Shown piece after piece: positions 36,501 to 51,500 of a stretch of 64,000 nucleotides of DNA (its first letter is position 1; each line of letters starts with the position of its first letter). The position numbers and the translations under genes were made by a program. The DNA comes from Acanthopleura granulata (lineage: Eukaryota; Mollusca; Polyplacophora; Chitonida; Chitonidae): positions 43,089,879-43,153,878 of the forward strand of contig JABBOT010000001.1 of NCBI GenBank assembly GCA_016165875.1, given 5' to 3'. Under the pieces are notes generated by a model. That model was not told the origin of the DNA. It searched no databases and worked only from the letters and a program-made list of their open reading frames with translations.

Positions 36501-39500
36501 TGAGTGCCCCTATGTACGAGACAGGAAGAGGATCCGATTAAAGGGTATAAGATGACGGGTGTCAAGGGTGCTGGGTCGCCCCTCTTTTCCCACGTACGGG
36601 TCAAAAATTTTACCTACAGGGAAGGGTGTCATACATTAGTATATGTTATGCGTACATGCACTGGATGAGTTCATGTAATGGAGGCGCAAATTTACAGCAC
36701 AGGAATCTCCTGTAGTCTCTCGCCAATGATTTGATTGTATCTGAATGGGATCTTGAGGTAAAAATCCATCTCCTCAACTACCTGTCCTCAATAGGTAGAT
36801 TTACGAGTCAGTCAAATATCTGATCGCTGCTATGCAAAGGTAATACATGTACCTTGATAAAGAATTCATTGGTACCCACTGATATAGATTAATCATTAAC
36901 AACTATTAAGTTGTCAATCCCTCCTCAGTTCAAGGTTATCAGATTTTTCCTTGTAAGAAATTATCATGAATCCAATTGATAGTCGAAAAATAACAATGGG
37001 AGACTATTTGATGGGCTAGGCGATGGAATTCAAGTCAAAGGAAAAATACTATTTTCTAGTCTATTGCCGAAGTGTTCGTTTTCATAACCGAAAAAGTGTG
37101 ACGTACTATAGGAATAGAAAAAAGATCGTATGTATTTCTTGGGCTTTGTTAATAAGAGCGGGAACGAGTTTCACGAACTATCCATTAAAGGTGTCTTCTT
37201 GACAAGAATTTATACAGAGGAAAGGACAATTTTTAGCAAAGGAAGTTGTTAAAAGTCTTACTCCCCCTAACGTAGATTCACATAAAAGGTAGTATTTTGC
37301 GATTGGCTACAAGGTACTGAATCTAACTGATGTATAAGTTAGGAAGCAATATTAGATTAGCAATCCGGAATAATACAGGTAACAATAGCAGTCGAAAATA
37401 AACACGATATATATATTATATATTTTACTGGCTTCCTCCAGGCAATCATTGGTCCAGATTCCTTCATCAGGTTTTCCGATCACCAGTTGACCAAGCCACC
37501 ATCGTGCTCATGTCGCAATTGATTGGACGTTAAAAAAGAATTGAAAAAAAAATCAACTAGTGTTTTACGGTTGGAGATTATATAGATGAATACATATAAT
37601 TATATATGTGAATATGGCCTGATAATATGTTCCAGTGGTGCAACTAATACCTGACATTTATTGTTCATGATCATTACTTTGTATAAAAGTGAGTGCAACC
37701 TGTTCATTTCTTTTTTCTATTCTTGTTCATCATCATAACTGTGGCAACAAAGAGTCGACGGGATCGTGGGAAGGTTTAACTGATCTTAACTGGTGGGAGA
37801 TCACATGTATTTGCATCAATAAGATTGGTGTGGGAAAGTTTGTCAGTTATCTGTCAAATGGCGTTGGTTTATTTCTGGCACTCCGGTTCCATTCACTCAT
37901 GTAAACTCATGCCGTCGTGGAGGTGAGATATTCTTGAGTGCATAGCGTTAGATACAAATCAGACATATAAAAAGAACAAACTATCCCTTACATCCACGAT
38001 TATTCCGTGGTGTTCAGAGACATATTCCTTTTCAAACAAGTACCTTTCCTTGGTAACTGATTGGATTTTGTTAATTTTGGTCTGGTCGTTAACTGGGGAT
38101 ATATTGAACTCAACTCAACAGCGAGAATGATTCAAATTTTGTATAATTCCTTTCATATGTTAACGTATAAATCGAAATGACTTGTCACGTATTTGTTTCA
38201 TAGATAAAAATGTTTGTAATGACAAGCAAAAACACGACCATGTGACAATATCGAGGTGAACCATACATATTTGTTACTTTAATTTGCTCACGAGGCGGGC
38301 TTCTTAGAGTAACAGAGGCCTAAGTGGCCGAGGTGCTTAGCGCGCCAGTGCGGCGTAATAACCTAGGTGCCTCTCACCAATGCGGTTAATGTGAATGCAA
38401 GTCCAGCTCACGCTGACTTCCTCGCCGGTCGTACGTGGGAAAATCTGTCAGCAACCTGCGGATGGCCGTGGGTTTCCACCGGTCCCTTTCCGGCTTCCTC
38501 CCACCATATTGTTGGCCACCGTCCTATAAGTGAAATATTCTTGAGTACGGCGTAAGACACCAATGAAATAAAACAATAAATAAAGCTTGTAGTAGTAATG
38601 AATCTTGAATCCAATCACGTTTGCCCTGGCTGAACGTGCAGACGCAGAACGCAAAACAGCAAAAGAATATCCGTTTTAAATAAATAAATAAATTAGCCAT
38701 ATTTTTACAGCCGTGGTTTTGAAAAAATTCTAAACAACAAACAAGCTACTACAATGAAAGAAAATCTTAAGCCTGAAATGGTTCAAGTTAGTAGGTACAC
38801 AGTAACTTTAGTAGATACACAGCGGTACCAACTTTAGCGAAACCGGACTCCGCGAAACGAAGCCTTTTTAGCATCGTAGGCCTTGTACCTATCTTCGATT
38901 CAGATCGATTTATACCTAGGCATATACTGTTGTGGAGGCCACTGTGGTGAGATTTTCCACACAGTTTTGTTTGCAAGCCTGAAATCTATGATGATAGATG
39001 ATAAGAAAAGATTTTCAACTTCATAGGAATAGCCGTGAAAAGAGGTCCGCACCTCTTTAGTCAAAGGGTCATATTTTTTTAATGTATGACCATGGGTTGA
39101 TCCGACAAAGCCGTTTCTGATTTCAAAAGTCAAGATTTAAAACCTCATGGTATTACTTAGTTTTTTTTAACTGGGCAATGAAATTTTGTTATACCTGTCT
39201 CGATATGACATTTGCACGGTGGTCAGAATTGGAATTTCCAGATTTCATTAAGAAGTTCTAAAATTGTATTTCCATTTATTTTGACTTCTGAGAGAAATGT
39301 CTTTGCGGAATCGGCCCCAGATTCCTCACTCCTGGGTTCTTAATTATATTTTGAAATTAGACGACGGATTAAAAGGCCAGACCGACTAAACGAAGGCTGT
39401 AGATTCCGTTTTAGGATGAATTTTTCATCTGTGTTGTCCAAGGAACTCTTTCTACTTCCGGATATAAAAAACCTTGATTCAAAATTCGATTGGTGAATGG

Positions 39501-42500
39501 TCAAATAATAATGGTTCAGCTTTTGAAGAAACAACACTTTCTGAGGTTGATATAAAGTAAACTGCAATACAAATGATATAACGTAAAAGAGTATTGCACC
39601 AGATAAACATATAGGTCGGAATCAGGGCTAAGCCTTTAAACTCACATGATAGTAAGATATATTGATCATAAATGTCACGTAGTAACCACGCCTATTACTA
39701 ATCTACGGTTGACATACAGGTTAAACTAGACCACAGGTGCAATGTGCTAGTTTATCTTACAAATAGCCAGCCATGCCATAACGCAGATTAAAGGTTAAAA
39801 CATCAAAGGCTTTAGTAGAGATTTGCCGCCTCTGACTCACCGATAACAGACAAGGGAGGTAACTGGTCAGATCGACCCTTTGTCCAGAAGTTCTACATTG
39901 GTTGAGCCTGTATAATGCGACAAATGTACGGCAATGGGATTTCGTAAAACTTATTATGAAACACAACGCATGTTCAAAGTTAATTTTGCCCCAAATTATG
40001 TTTATTTCCGCGAAGTATTTTTTGTAACAGCTATTATGACAGTGGAAATCGACATTTGACCGTATTCCATCCGCTGTCATGAAAGGCAGCCATTCTGTTT
40101 GAGTTGTGATGTCATTGTTCCAAGCGCGGATCACCCTTGTCATCTGAGACTGTAGTGAGCTGCTAGGGTTGTCGTTGAAACTTAAGTATGTATGTAAATT
40201 CATAGCATGAAATGATCAAGAAACTTACTCCCGCCACAACACAATGGTATGGAAATACTTTGCACTGTTGTTCACCAATGCATTGTTGTAATTAAAATAT
40301 ATAACATTAAAACAGTGCTGTCCATATGCTATTACATAATACATTGATGATAAACTCGGAACATTTACACCACAGTGGATATCCATTAGCTGTCTGATTG
40401 GTCAGTCTGTTATAAGCTTAAAGGTATGTGCGCCGCAAGATCCTCAGTCGACAGCAACATACTCCACACTTCAAACGAAGATAATTCAGCAACGAATTCA
40501 TGCAAATTCGAGCAGATTCTTGCATTCAAGAGAGAATTTTGTATTTTTTTTAATGAACTGTGGCTCTTTTATGAGCTATCTTTTGCTTTAGCGGTCCAAA
40601 GCGGTCGAAAACTAATACTCATTTGTTCTTTCCTATCATGAGTTACTCACTTCTATGTATGTATGCACGTGTAACATTTTAGTACAGAAGATCTACAGAA
40701 TCACAGTATCAAACCTAACCCCAGGTAGCTATTCCCACTCCTCTCTTTACACTGGGCTGACGGGGTGTCATAGCCGCAGCGGAAAGCATCGGTTCACCTT
40801 TCACCGTTTCACGCCGATTCCGACGAGTCCTTGCACAACAAGGTTTGCAGCCAAAAACGGCCTGTCAGCTGCGGCTCTAAATCCACCCAAGAATCGCACA
40901 GAACATTCCTAGCGTATAGCCTACTGACGAGCTCGTTTTCCTCCCATTTTCGCGTTTCACCATACTTTAGACAGATGACAAAACCAACTTTCAGCGCCAA
41001 GAAGACAAAAAAGAGCTCGTCAGTGTTTTTTTTTTGGTACCGTATATACGCTAGGGGTCTACCTTGCCAAATTTGCATGCCCTCCCGGCTTATTTTTGAA
41101 GATATTTGCCGATAAAACTCCTCAACCAGACGATCGACATTTTAGAACGTGACACAAATTCTTACTCACGTAATTGCCGCGCGGAGAAGCGAAATGAACA
41201 TTAGTGCAACTAGCTCTGACTGTGGTACCCCGTCAGCCCAGCGTAAATTGAGGGGTTTGAAATAGCCACTTGGTTCTACTGAAACCCAGATAGCATTCAG
41301 ACCAGTAGTTTGCAAGCACACATGAGCAAAATGTTGCTGAATATTTGATAATCTCAGTGGTGAGTTATGAATGTGATATTTTATAATATAGTGACAGTTA
41401 GTGTACAGCTCTACAGGTGGACTCCACTGATTAAAAAGAAATGTTGCATTTTTTCAACACACATATGATACTGGCTACACCGACGAACAAGGCCACAAAT
41501 CATCTCTTCACTTGTTTGAAGATTAATTTGTTGGCACTGAAATACTTCTTTTGAAATCACAGATAAAACTGGCATATATATAGCTTCCTAAATCTGTCAA
41601 ACTGTAAAACACTTGCCCGTAAATGTGTAAAGCTGCCTATATTAATGAGATATTTTGTTTTAGAATTGACCTGCAGAGTAAATGTTGTCCACGGTATTAT
41701 GGTTGTTTGGGTATTTCGTATCTGAGTTGTTTTACTTCGTGGCTTGGACCCGTCATTTATTCCAGGATGGATCAATTTCAAAACCAACAGACAGAGCGGC
41801 CAGCCGATATGAGCTGTGGACGGTGGTGTCTCTTTACTGATAAAGATTGACAGGACTGTTATTAAACCTCGTCTAGTGGTTTTTATCTGTAGAATTCAGT
41901 GGCGGTAATTTATCTTCGTCTGTGACGATGTTTGTCTTGACGGCTCCTCTTATTGTAAGATATCGCAAATGTCACCAATTTTCTTCAGCTCGTGAAAAAT
42001 AGCGAAAAACATAGCTTATTAGAAATCTAATGGAATCTAAGAATATAAGTATATATAAAGAGTAGTGAATGGAATTTACCAGTTCAGAAAACCATAATAG
42101 CCAATTACGACAATTTCTAATTGAGCAGATAAGTTGAAAACAAAAATAAAGCCCATATTCAAATGTGGTTTTAAACTTCCAAGGAAATAAAGGAAAACGT
42201 TTATTCAGGTATTCCCATCAATGTACCATTATATGGGTGCATATCATTGAATATTTACAAATAATACGATGTATAATGCTTCCAGTTTAATTGGGTGTTA
42301 ATGCATAGATAATATGTATTTAATACACTTTTTATATCCAACATAATTGGAAACTCTTCATATATTCGAATATCAGAATTTATATTAAGTTCTATTCAAA
42401 ACATTTATGAAACAATAACGGAAGTTAAAAGAACTTCAATTCTTTGTCATTATTTCATGCTTTACAGTCATTCATTTAAAATGAAACACCTATATATATA

Positions 42501-45500
42501 CACTTAATGGTGTCGCTGATGTTGTGTAGTATTGAGTGAAGTGTTTTGAAATTTACTCTCAACGGTTATGTCAACGCGCTGAAGGAATTTGAAGCCAGTC
42601 AATGAACACTGAGGACGTGTTCAAATAAACGATATATTCTCTTGAACATAAACATAAATAGAATTCAAAGCATACGTTGATTTGAGATAGCTAGTGTATA
42701 ACAGCTTTTGGGCATCGTACAGGACATCTATCGGATTGTTATGGTTGCAGAGTTGATTTTCAAAGTTTCTGTAAATAAAGCCTTGCTCTAGATGAATGTG
42801 CTACAGGTTTGATATTTGCTATACGATTTAATACGTCAAAGGGTCAATGTTGTGGGTGGCCATTTGTCCCTGTTTGTATATGTGTATATATGCAAGTGTC
42901 ATCTCTCACTATAAATCTGCCCCATCACGGTTGTAGGCAAAGACCACGACAAAGATGACAGTGAACAAGACTGTCAGGGTACAGCTTCCGACCAGAACAC
43001 CCAGAAACAGTCACAGGTTGCTTCTACACTCGGCTGGTGAGTAATCCGGGAAGTGGAACTTTCCTTTGTTTGCTGGGGACATCTTGTCTTCCTCCGATAT
43101 ATCTCCGATTTCCTCCTCCCATAACACTGACCGTCAACGTAAACCTATATATGAAAAATGCTTGAGCTTTATATACAACAATCAAATGAAAACGTAAATA
43201 TTGTTTTAAATAGATAAAACAGCGTGGAGAAAATTACTAAATTACTACTAACAGGATAGAGATTTTTTTCCAAAGCGCAATCAGTCTAGGCTGTGCGCCG
43301 TTTTCCGTTTCTTAAAGTTAACTAAAACTTGTGTTCGGCGTAAACTCAACAAACAGCATACGGTTTTCAAAACACTCGCAACTGTATCTCCAATGTGCTA
43401 TCTTTACAAGATACTTTTGTGGAAGGTATCTGCGGTAGCGTAGATAAAGCAGCCTGCAGCCATATGTTCCACTCCAAGTTTCCCAAGGTTTTGGTCTCAC
43501 CAAAAACCTTTCGGTCTCAGACGGTCGTACACAAAAGCACGTCAGCGATAGCGACTCTTGTCACCTTATCATAGCCACGAGTGCCAACGGACGGGATAAT
43601 CCCGCTTGTCCCGATCGATCCGGCGTTAAAACAAAGGATACAATGCGGCTCTTGATAGATAAGACACGAGAACGCTATTACCGAAGTCGCCAAACCCTTA
43701 GAAGGGGCTAGCGAATTCTAGATACAGGCGTTCAAGTCTCTGAGTTTGCAGGGTTAAGTCCACAGTATTCAAAGAAGTTGTAGGCGACAGAGGCCTATAC
43801 AATATTATAAATTGTGATGCAAATAAATGAATTTTATGATGTTATCCAAATATGTAGTTCAGTGCTCTGAATGTCACTTTCATGTATTATTCATGTCGCC
43901 TTGCATGAAATTTCCTTGTGTGCAATAAACTGTACTTTGTACTACATTCGCGAGTGTAAATTTCACGTTGTTTCATCATAATAGGCGTGCATGTTACGGG
44001 CATTTTGTTAAATATTTAGAAAAATTCAGCCGTACACCGAAAGTGAATGTCCTTTGCAAACCATATCTCGTTAATATGTTCTTGCCATTCTGACTATTTA
44101 GCCCCAGATTGATTGATCTGCCATCTTCACCCCAAAATTCCATGAACCACGCTTCCTCAAAGTATGGTACTTTAAAGCATGGTCAGGTATTATCACGGAA
44201 TTGTTCAATGACGTTTTTAAATCATTGCAGTTGTAGACGGTGAATGTGATGTCGAATGTACTGTTCAATTGTCTCAGCTTAGAAAAGCTTTTAGAAAGAA
44301 ATGCTGCTTCCAGTCCATTGTCTTAAACTTAGCCCAAATAAATGATTATAATTACTTTCTGCGTTTTGCTGGCAGGTTATCGGATAATTACGAGCGGGCG
44401 GAAGGGGTGTGTTTACCCCGGTGTGTTCTCTACACTCATTACCTGGACTTTTGTAAGAAACACCAGTTCACCCCAGCTGGAGCGGCTACATTTGGCAAGG
44501 TAGGAAGACCTCATAACTAAAGTCACTGATGATAGCTGAAGTGACTTGCCTGCTCAAAATGAAATGAATGGGGTAATCCATGATGATGATTGCCAGCCGA
44601 AATAGTTATTTGTTGATTTGATTGGCGTTTTACACCACACTCAAGAATATTTCACTTATACGTCGACAATCCAAGGAAACTGGTCAGGACCCAGGGAAAA
44701 TCTACGAATATCAGCAGGTTTGGCAGAATTTCGCACGTACCGCCGGAGAGGAAGCCAGCGAGAGCTGGGTATATATGGCTATAAGGCTAATTATTTAAAA
44801 ACTTTAACTATTATGAAAAACAAACGGCAAGATTTTCACACTATAATTTTTGAGAACAAAAGCAGAATATGGCCACTGAATGTAAAAGTTTATCATGTTT
44901 CCACGCTGATCAATAGTGTCTCCGTATTTAAGCACCAAAGGCATGTTTCCCACACGACTGTTTGCTAATGGATAAATCTGCCAATACTCTGCTGACTCAA
45001 TGTCATCTGTACACTACTGTTAGTGCCTACAGGATATTAACTCTTTCGTTGTTTGCATCTTATCATTAAAAGCAATACCAAAAACCGAAAATTAAAGTAA
45101 GCATTACTGGAAACATAGGAGACATTTTATCGAAAATATACACATCTTTATTCCGGGATTGATTGCTAGTCGAACTGAAAAGTTAGGTTTGTCGGTGATG
45201 CTATAGCCGTATGAACCATGACGAAATTGCTCTTGTTTTGTTCTGGTTCCAGAAATATTTTTGATTTTTATTTATGGCAGTTGAGTTATTCCGGCATAAA
45301 AAGTTAACCTAAAGGAAAGAAATCATTGAAGTAATTCGATCTACACTTTAAAGATCATTGACATTGCCTATACCGTACATTGAAATGTTTGTACATTATT
45401 TTATCCCGCATCAAACATAATCCTTGGCTTTGAGTGGACAGTAACGGTCACGCGACCCAAGCGTATAACTATTTACCCTGCAGCAGATGCTATATGCGTC

Positions 45501-48500
45501 TGATGACACAACAGTAGGGAGAACACCATGACGTAACAGTTACAGTGTGACCAAACAACGAATGCAACGACAATCACAAAAGAATGTTGAATAACATTGT
45601 CAATAACGTTATGACGTCATAATTCCCGAATCACTTCTTGGTAATTCAAATCTCCTTAATGCGACAGGAAATTACTGTTAAAGCTTCTTTTGTTTTTCAA
45701 GTAGCAAATTTCAGTATAGTTTTTAGAGTCTTCCGCGGGATAAATTCGTTACATGGTTACTGAATGAAAGGATACGAAACTATGCGGGGTCAGACCCCAT
45801 ATAGTTTTGTATCCTTTCACTCTAATCTAATAATACGTTTTAAGATGAATTATGTCATAAAGACAGGAACGGTACAAATGGCAGAAAAAGTAGCCCAAAA
45901 AAATTTCAGAGAAAATTTCTTCAGATGTAATGCCTGACAAAAACACGAAATAGCGATAGTAGAAGCTGTTATCCATGTTAAACCTATACATCGTTCTCCT
46001 GTAGAAAGGAAAAATTATATTTACTTATTTGATTGGTGCTTTACGTCGTACTCAAAAATATTTGACTTATGCGACGGCGGAGAGCATTATGGTGTAAGGA
46101 AACCGGGAAGAGCACGTGGGAAACCCATGACCATCCGCAGGTTGCTGATAGATCTTCCCAAGTACGCCCGGAGAGTAAACCAGCATGAGTTGGGCTTGAA
46201 CTTAGAGTGACCGCATTGACGGGAGTCTTTTAGCGCGCTAATCAACTGAGCCATGGAGGCCCCTGGTTGAATTATAGGTCAACCAGTTCCTACAAGTGTG
46301 TCACTGCATAACACGTTTTATGCGTGTATTAAATTTTCCTCAAAATGTTCGACATCTTTTTCCCAGTAACGCAAATGCAATAAATGTATTTTATTTTAAT
46401 ATTTAATGATATATTTTCCGGATAATTTACCGTAATCTCTCATTTAACCCGCTCACATTACATGTCTCTGTGTATCTGATTGGTATTTAACGCCATGCCA
46501 AAACTGTCTCATTTACACATGTACGTTGGCAGTCAGAGACCTTTCTGTCTTATCGCTAAAGAATAAAGAGCACAAGAGTTTCCCCTTTATTATGTACAGA
46601 TCATCCGCCAGAGATTCCCAAAACTGACAACTCGTCGTTTAGGAACAAGGGGGCAATCAAAGTAAGTGTTATGTGTTGTATCTTGTATCTTTGTTAATAT
46701 ACAATGTTGTCATTTTCTTTTTTTAGGTGTGTTTCATGGGGTGTATAGTATGTAATTTTTACTAGAAAAGGAAGGTGTTTTTTGACATAAACCTTACCCC
46801 GTGTCTATTTCTAGTGTGCCACAAAATCAGCCGATCAAGATTTATCTTCGACTGAATATTTCTGAAGAGAAAAAAATACAAGATCCAGAAAAGCAGATCA
46901 GTTGACTCACTTGCCTTTTGAACCATTCTCTATAAAATACTCTGCAAGGTACCAAAATGTCCCTGCTTGACTCCAGACTCATCTCTATACCTTTGAATAA
47001 CCCTGGTTTCTTTTATGCAGATACCACTATTATGGGATTGGGATCAAGGAGACGTCTGTGTATTACCATTCCGTGTACTCCGGGAAGGGCCTCACCAGGT
47101 ACGGCCATATACCTGTAGCGTATGGCTGTCACCCTGGACAGACTAGATTAAGCCAACAGACGTTTAACGCACAGCTTACATGGTCGTGTTACAATATATT
47201 AGTGAAAGCATTATCGTTTGGAAATGTATAAATATCGACGAATGTATATTGTGTTCTGATGTCACCACGGGCAATGTATTTATTTTTCGAACAACGAACG
47301 AAACGGTTTTATGTTTTGCCGCGCCATATAATCTGTGTAGGCCTCGTGTTTATTGTATTGATACAAATGTTGCAAACACTACATATTTACTGAAATGTTT
47401 GTTGTAATATATATATGGTACATTTTCAGCCAGAACGCTGTGCAGTCACCTTACTGTTTTTTTATTCATAACTGTTATCCAAAGTTCATTCCCTATTAAA
47501 CCCTAAAGCCTGCTTTTCATCAAGATAGTATAGGAGACATCCGGAAGGTTTTTTAAGTAATATATAGTGTTATTGTTATTTATTCAGAAATTACAATATC
47601 CGGAAAGTATAACTGCCGAAAATGATTACATTGTGTCTTACTGTTCATGTTAGAACGCAATGAGTTAGTTCATCGATATTTTCTTTTATAGGTTTTCGGG
47701 AACAAAAATTAAAACAGAGGTAAGTTAATATCATTATAATAATGGTAATTCGCACTTTTGAGCAATGACTTTCGGGAAATGTTGCTACTGAAACATCCTA
47801 CAAACAAATTATCAGTGAATAAGAAGACAATTTAATTGCCACATTGGCACTGAAACTGTAATAAAATGACAGATGAAAGCCCATACATGTCCATGTGATA
47901 TTAAACGGTTAAAATAAATGACTAGAAAGTGACTTGATATGAAAATAAGATAAAGTTTCCATTCATCTAAGAAATCGTATTCATGTCAACCTTTAAGTTC
48001 CCGTCCCAAAGTGGGGATTAGGTTATACAGTTTCTAGAAGAAACACAAGCGTTTAAGCAAGTCTGGGAGATCAGGGTTTGCTGTGCGTCTTTATCACATG
48101 TGAAAATAATTAATTGAACAAGATCCTATACAATGGCCGTGGCGGTCTTTGGAACACACGAGCATAGTTAGATCTCCGTTGACCTGAAATCCCTCTCGTT
48201 CAATTTGCACGCTTTGAGGACCTGTAACCGAGCAACTGAACAGGGCGTCTGGTATGGACATTTCCCCCATCCGGCCGACGACGTGGCGGCTCTGGCACGC
48301 TCGCAGCCATCGCCATTGTTGGCTTTCACGTTAAGATAATATTGACATGGGCTCAAAATCAGCTGTTCTATACACCCCAATACCAACGCTCATAGCTTAA
48401 GCTTTCTAGTAAACAATTGGTCAAGAAGTCATATTTGTTCCGTAGATTAACACTCTATTTCCTGTTGTAGTTTTAGTGTGTTTCGCGTCTTGTAGACAAG

Positions 48501-51500
48501 ACCTACACAGAAAAAAGTGAATGACTGGCCACGTGCGTAGAATAGAAGACACTACGAAGTTTTTTCTTAAAGTGCCACTCTGGTCAGGATACAAGTTGCG
48601 TAGAAATATTACAATGATATGAAAGAAATCCTACGGAGTAACCCTAACACCATGTTTCAAATACATTTTGATCAATAACACTATTTCACTATATTTCCTT
48701 GAAAAACAAAATCTTCGGTTGTGTCCGTAAAATTTTCATGATGTGACGTGATAATATTCCTTCTGTGACGTCGAATCAAGCAGATGTGACGTTAGGTAAA
48801 GCATTTATGCTGGGATGACGTCAAGAGCGTTTTGAAAGGGCAGCGTTATTTGTGGATACAAGTCAGCGATTGATGACGTCATGTGTTCGCGGGTGACGTC
48901 ACACCAGGCAAAGTGGAAGGGACAGAAATATCTTGTTTCCGTAAACTCTGACGAAACGTACAATATCGGTTTCAATACGCTGCAATATTTTCACAATTTA
49001 GGAAAGTAATTCAGACTATCCCAGTTTTTTTAAATTCGCCTTGCTTTTAAGACACAGATGTTTAGGACATCTGTAAGTACAGAGTCTTACAATATAAATG
49101 AAAGAATTTAAAAAAAATAGCGCAGATGTCTTTAAAGATAAAGATCTTAGAAACACAGTTTGTAATGAAATCTTTATGTGCAAAGTAGCCATTGGCTAAT
49201 GGAAAATGCAGCTCTAAATTTATGTATATGTCTGGCAAAAAACATATCTAAGAGTGCTTTTATTCGTATTTCCACATTTTAAAAATGCATTCAAGTATTT
49301 TAGTTCTACACGATGGGCTTTATGGACCACACTGCCACAGATTTTGAACTTAGGACATATGAATCTTATATTCACAAACGAGATTTTTAGAACATTATTT
49401 GAGTAATGTTTTACTCGTTGCTTAGAAGAGCTGTTTCAGCATTATTTTTTATAGTGGAAAAATTTCTTGTGGCCTAAGAGAACCTAGACACCAAGTATAA
49501 GCTTCATGTAGAACGACATGCCATTCGAACATTTGAATGCAGCAGATATTAACTCTCTAAAAACTTAATGAAAGTGTTCTCACCCGTAGTTTTCAGTTTT
49601 CATCTGATGAACTTTATTGCACTGTTGGAAAAGTCCTTGTTTTTACCACACTAACACCATTATTTCTACGGGGGGGGGGGGGGGTCGGGGGGTTACCACT
49701 ACAGTCGATATAGTGGTAAAACACCCGCAGGAGGTTAAATATATGATATATGAGAGGGTCACATCTTATATGCTACAATGATATCTTTCACCCATTTGTC
49801 GCAGACGTGAAAAAATGCTGATTAACAACAATCAGATAAAAGTTTCGTAGACTGACTGGCTCGTACCTACCATGGTAACCAATACAGAAAACATACGACG
49901 CAAATAGTCGAGTACGCTCCCCTATTTTTAATGCAATTTTTTTAATGAGTTTGGATGTGAATTTTGGTACGCTTGACTTCACGCATCCCAGTTCTACCTC
50001 TTGCCGGACGGCATATACTAACATTAAATACTGAAAGTGCATGGAAAACTTGGTGTTTGAAATTTTCATGAAACATGTTTAGGATGATTATTAGTGTCAT
50101 ATACACATTGTGTAAAGGTTATACCTGCGATTTCGATGTGTTCTTTCTTGGACACTTCCATGAGTGTATGATAGACTATATGTTTACATGGTGGCCAATG
50201 TTTACATGAATACTGTTTCAGGGGTCCAACAGAAAATACTCACTGAGTTCGAAAACCGGAACTCTCCTCCCAGAATTCCCCGATACCAACAATTTATTCC
50301 TGCCTAAGAACATGGATAAAGAGAAGGTAAAACTGCTAGTATAAACATCGCGTCGAGGTTTATTTATTATTACGCACTCGTAATTCTTTACACCGTTGAT
50401 TTAATATCATTTGACGGAGACTTTATCAGGTTTATGTATATATTAGAATAAGCTTGGTACATACCTGAAATCGGCATATTAAGTTCAGACCTAAAGTATA
50501 TATTTGCCAGACCAGAACCTGCGGATGGTCTGGGTATTTTCCTCTACCCAGTTCGTTGCTGACCTCCGTCGTAAAAGTGAAATGCTCTTGATTACGGCGT
50601 AAAACACCTATAAATGAAAATAATAATATAAATATTATTGCAAGCCAACTTCAAATTAGGACTGTTTGGTATTAAATAAACGTATTTATTCGTAGGATCA
50701 AGTTTCACATAAAAGCAATAGTTAATCCAGCCTTCAGCCCATATCATTGTGCCGTAATAGATATCTCATGAAAAAAAAAAAAAAAACATGTCGGTGTTTT
50801 AGTTTCATCTTTGAATAATTCATCTTTCGGCTTTCAGTTTGAAACTTTCATAATGATGTATCGCACTCACTGTCAGCGTATTCTGGACACTGTCATTAGC
50901 GCAAACTTCGAGGAGGTAAGTTATTTGGAAGTACTTATTTCGGGTGCTTTCTTCCACAAACGTATTATTCTGGGCAATACCCCTATGATGTTACAGTAAT
51001 GTTCCACAAAAGCAGATGAGCAACTATGACTGTGTGAAACAAAACAATTTCACACCCACAGTGGCATCTCTTGCGTGTATTCTACTAGAGTTACCTCCCT
51101 TCGTCCGCGGGCGTTCATCTCCACTCTGCGACCAACACTATAATTGTAGGCCTAAATACCCAAGATATCCTCATGGCCCCTTCGTCTACGCTGTTTCATG
51201 ATGTAAACCTTTTACACACCAGGTATCCCCATGGCTCCTCAGGCTACACCATATCACCGTATTCTCAGGAAACCTCAGCCTATATCATATCAATGTCAGC
51301 ACATCAGATTTTTTCATGACTTCTCCCACAATATCATATCGCCAGTGCGGTTGCTGTGAGTTCCTCTCTGTAACTTGTGAAATTGTGACTACATACATTG
51401 GTGTGATCTCCTAGAGGCGTCATGGATCAAACGGATATCACACCCATTACAAATAAGCCGTTGCTACATTTACAGGTGCAAAACTTTCTCTTACATTTCT

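Noticed and set aside
39757..40203. 148-codon minus-strand ORF with a CHNSC motif in RFX6 intron 1
   Set aside because: Longest non-repeat orphan frame, but no domain I recognise and no splice or promoter support. A homology search would decide; hits to a transposon or conserved mollusc protein would revive it.
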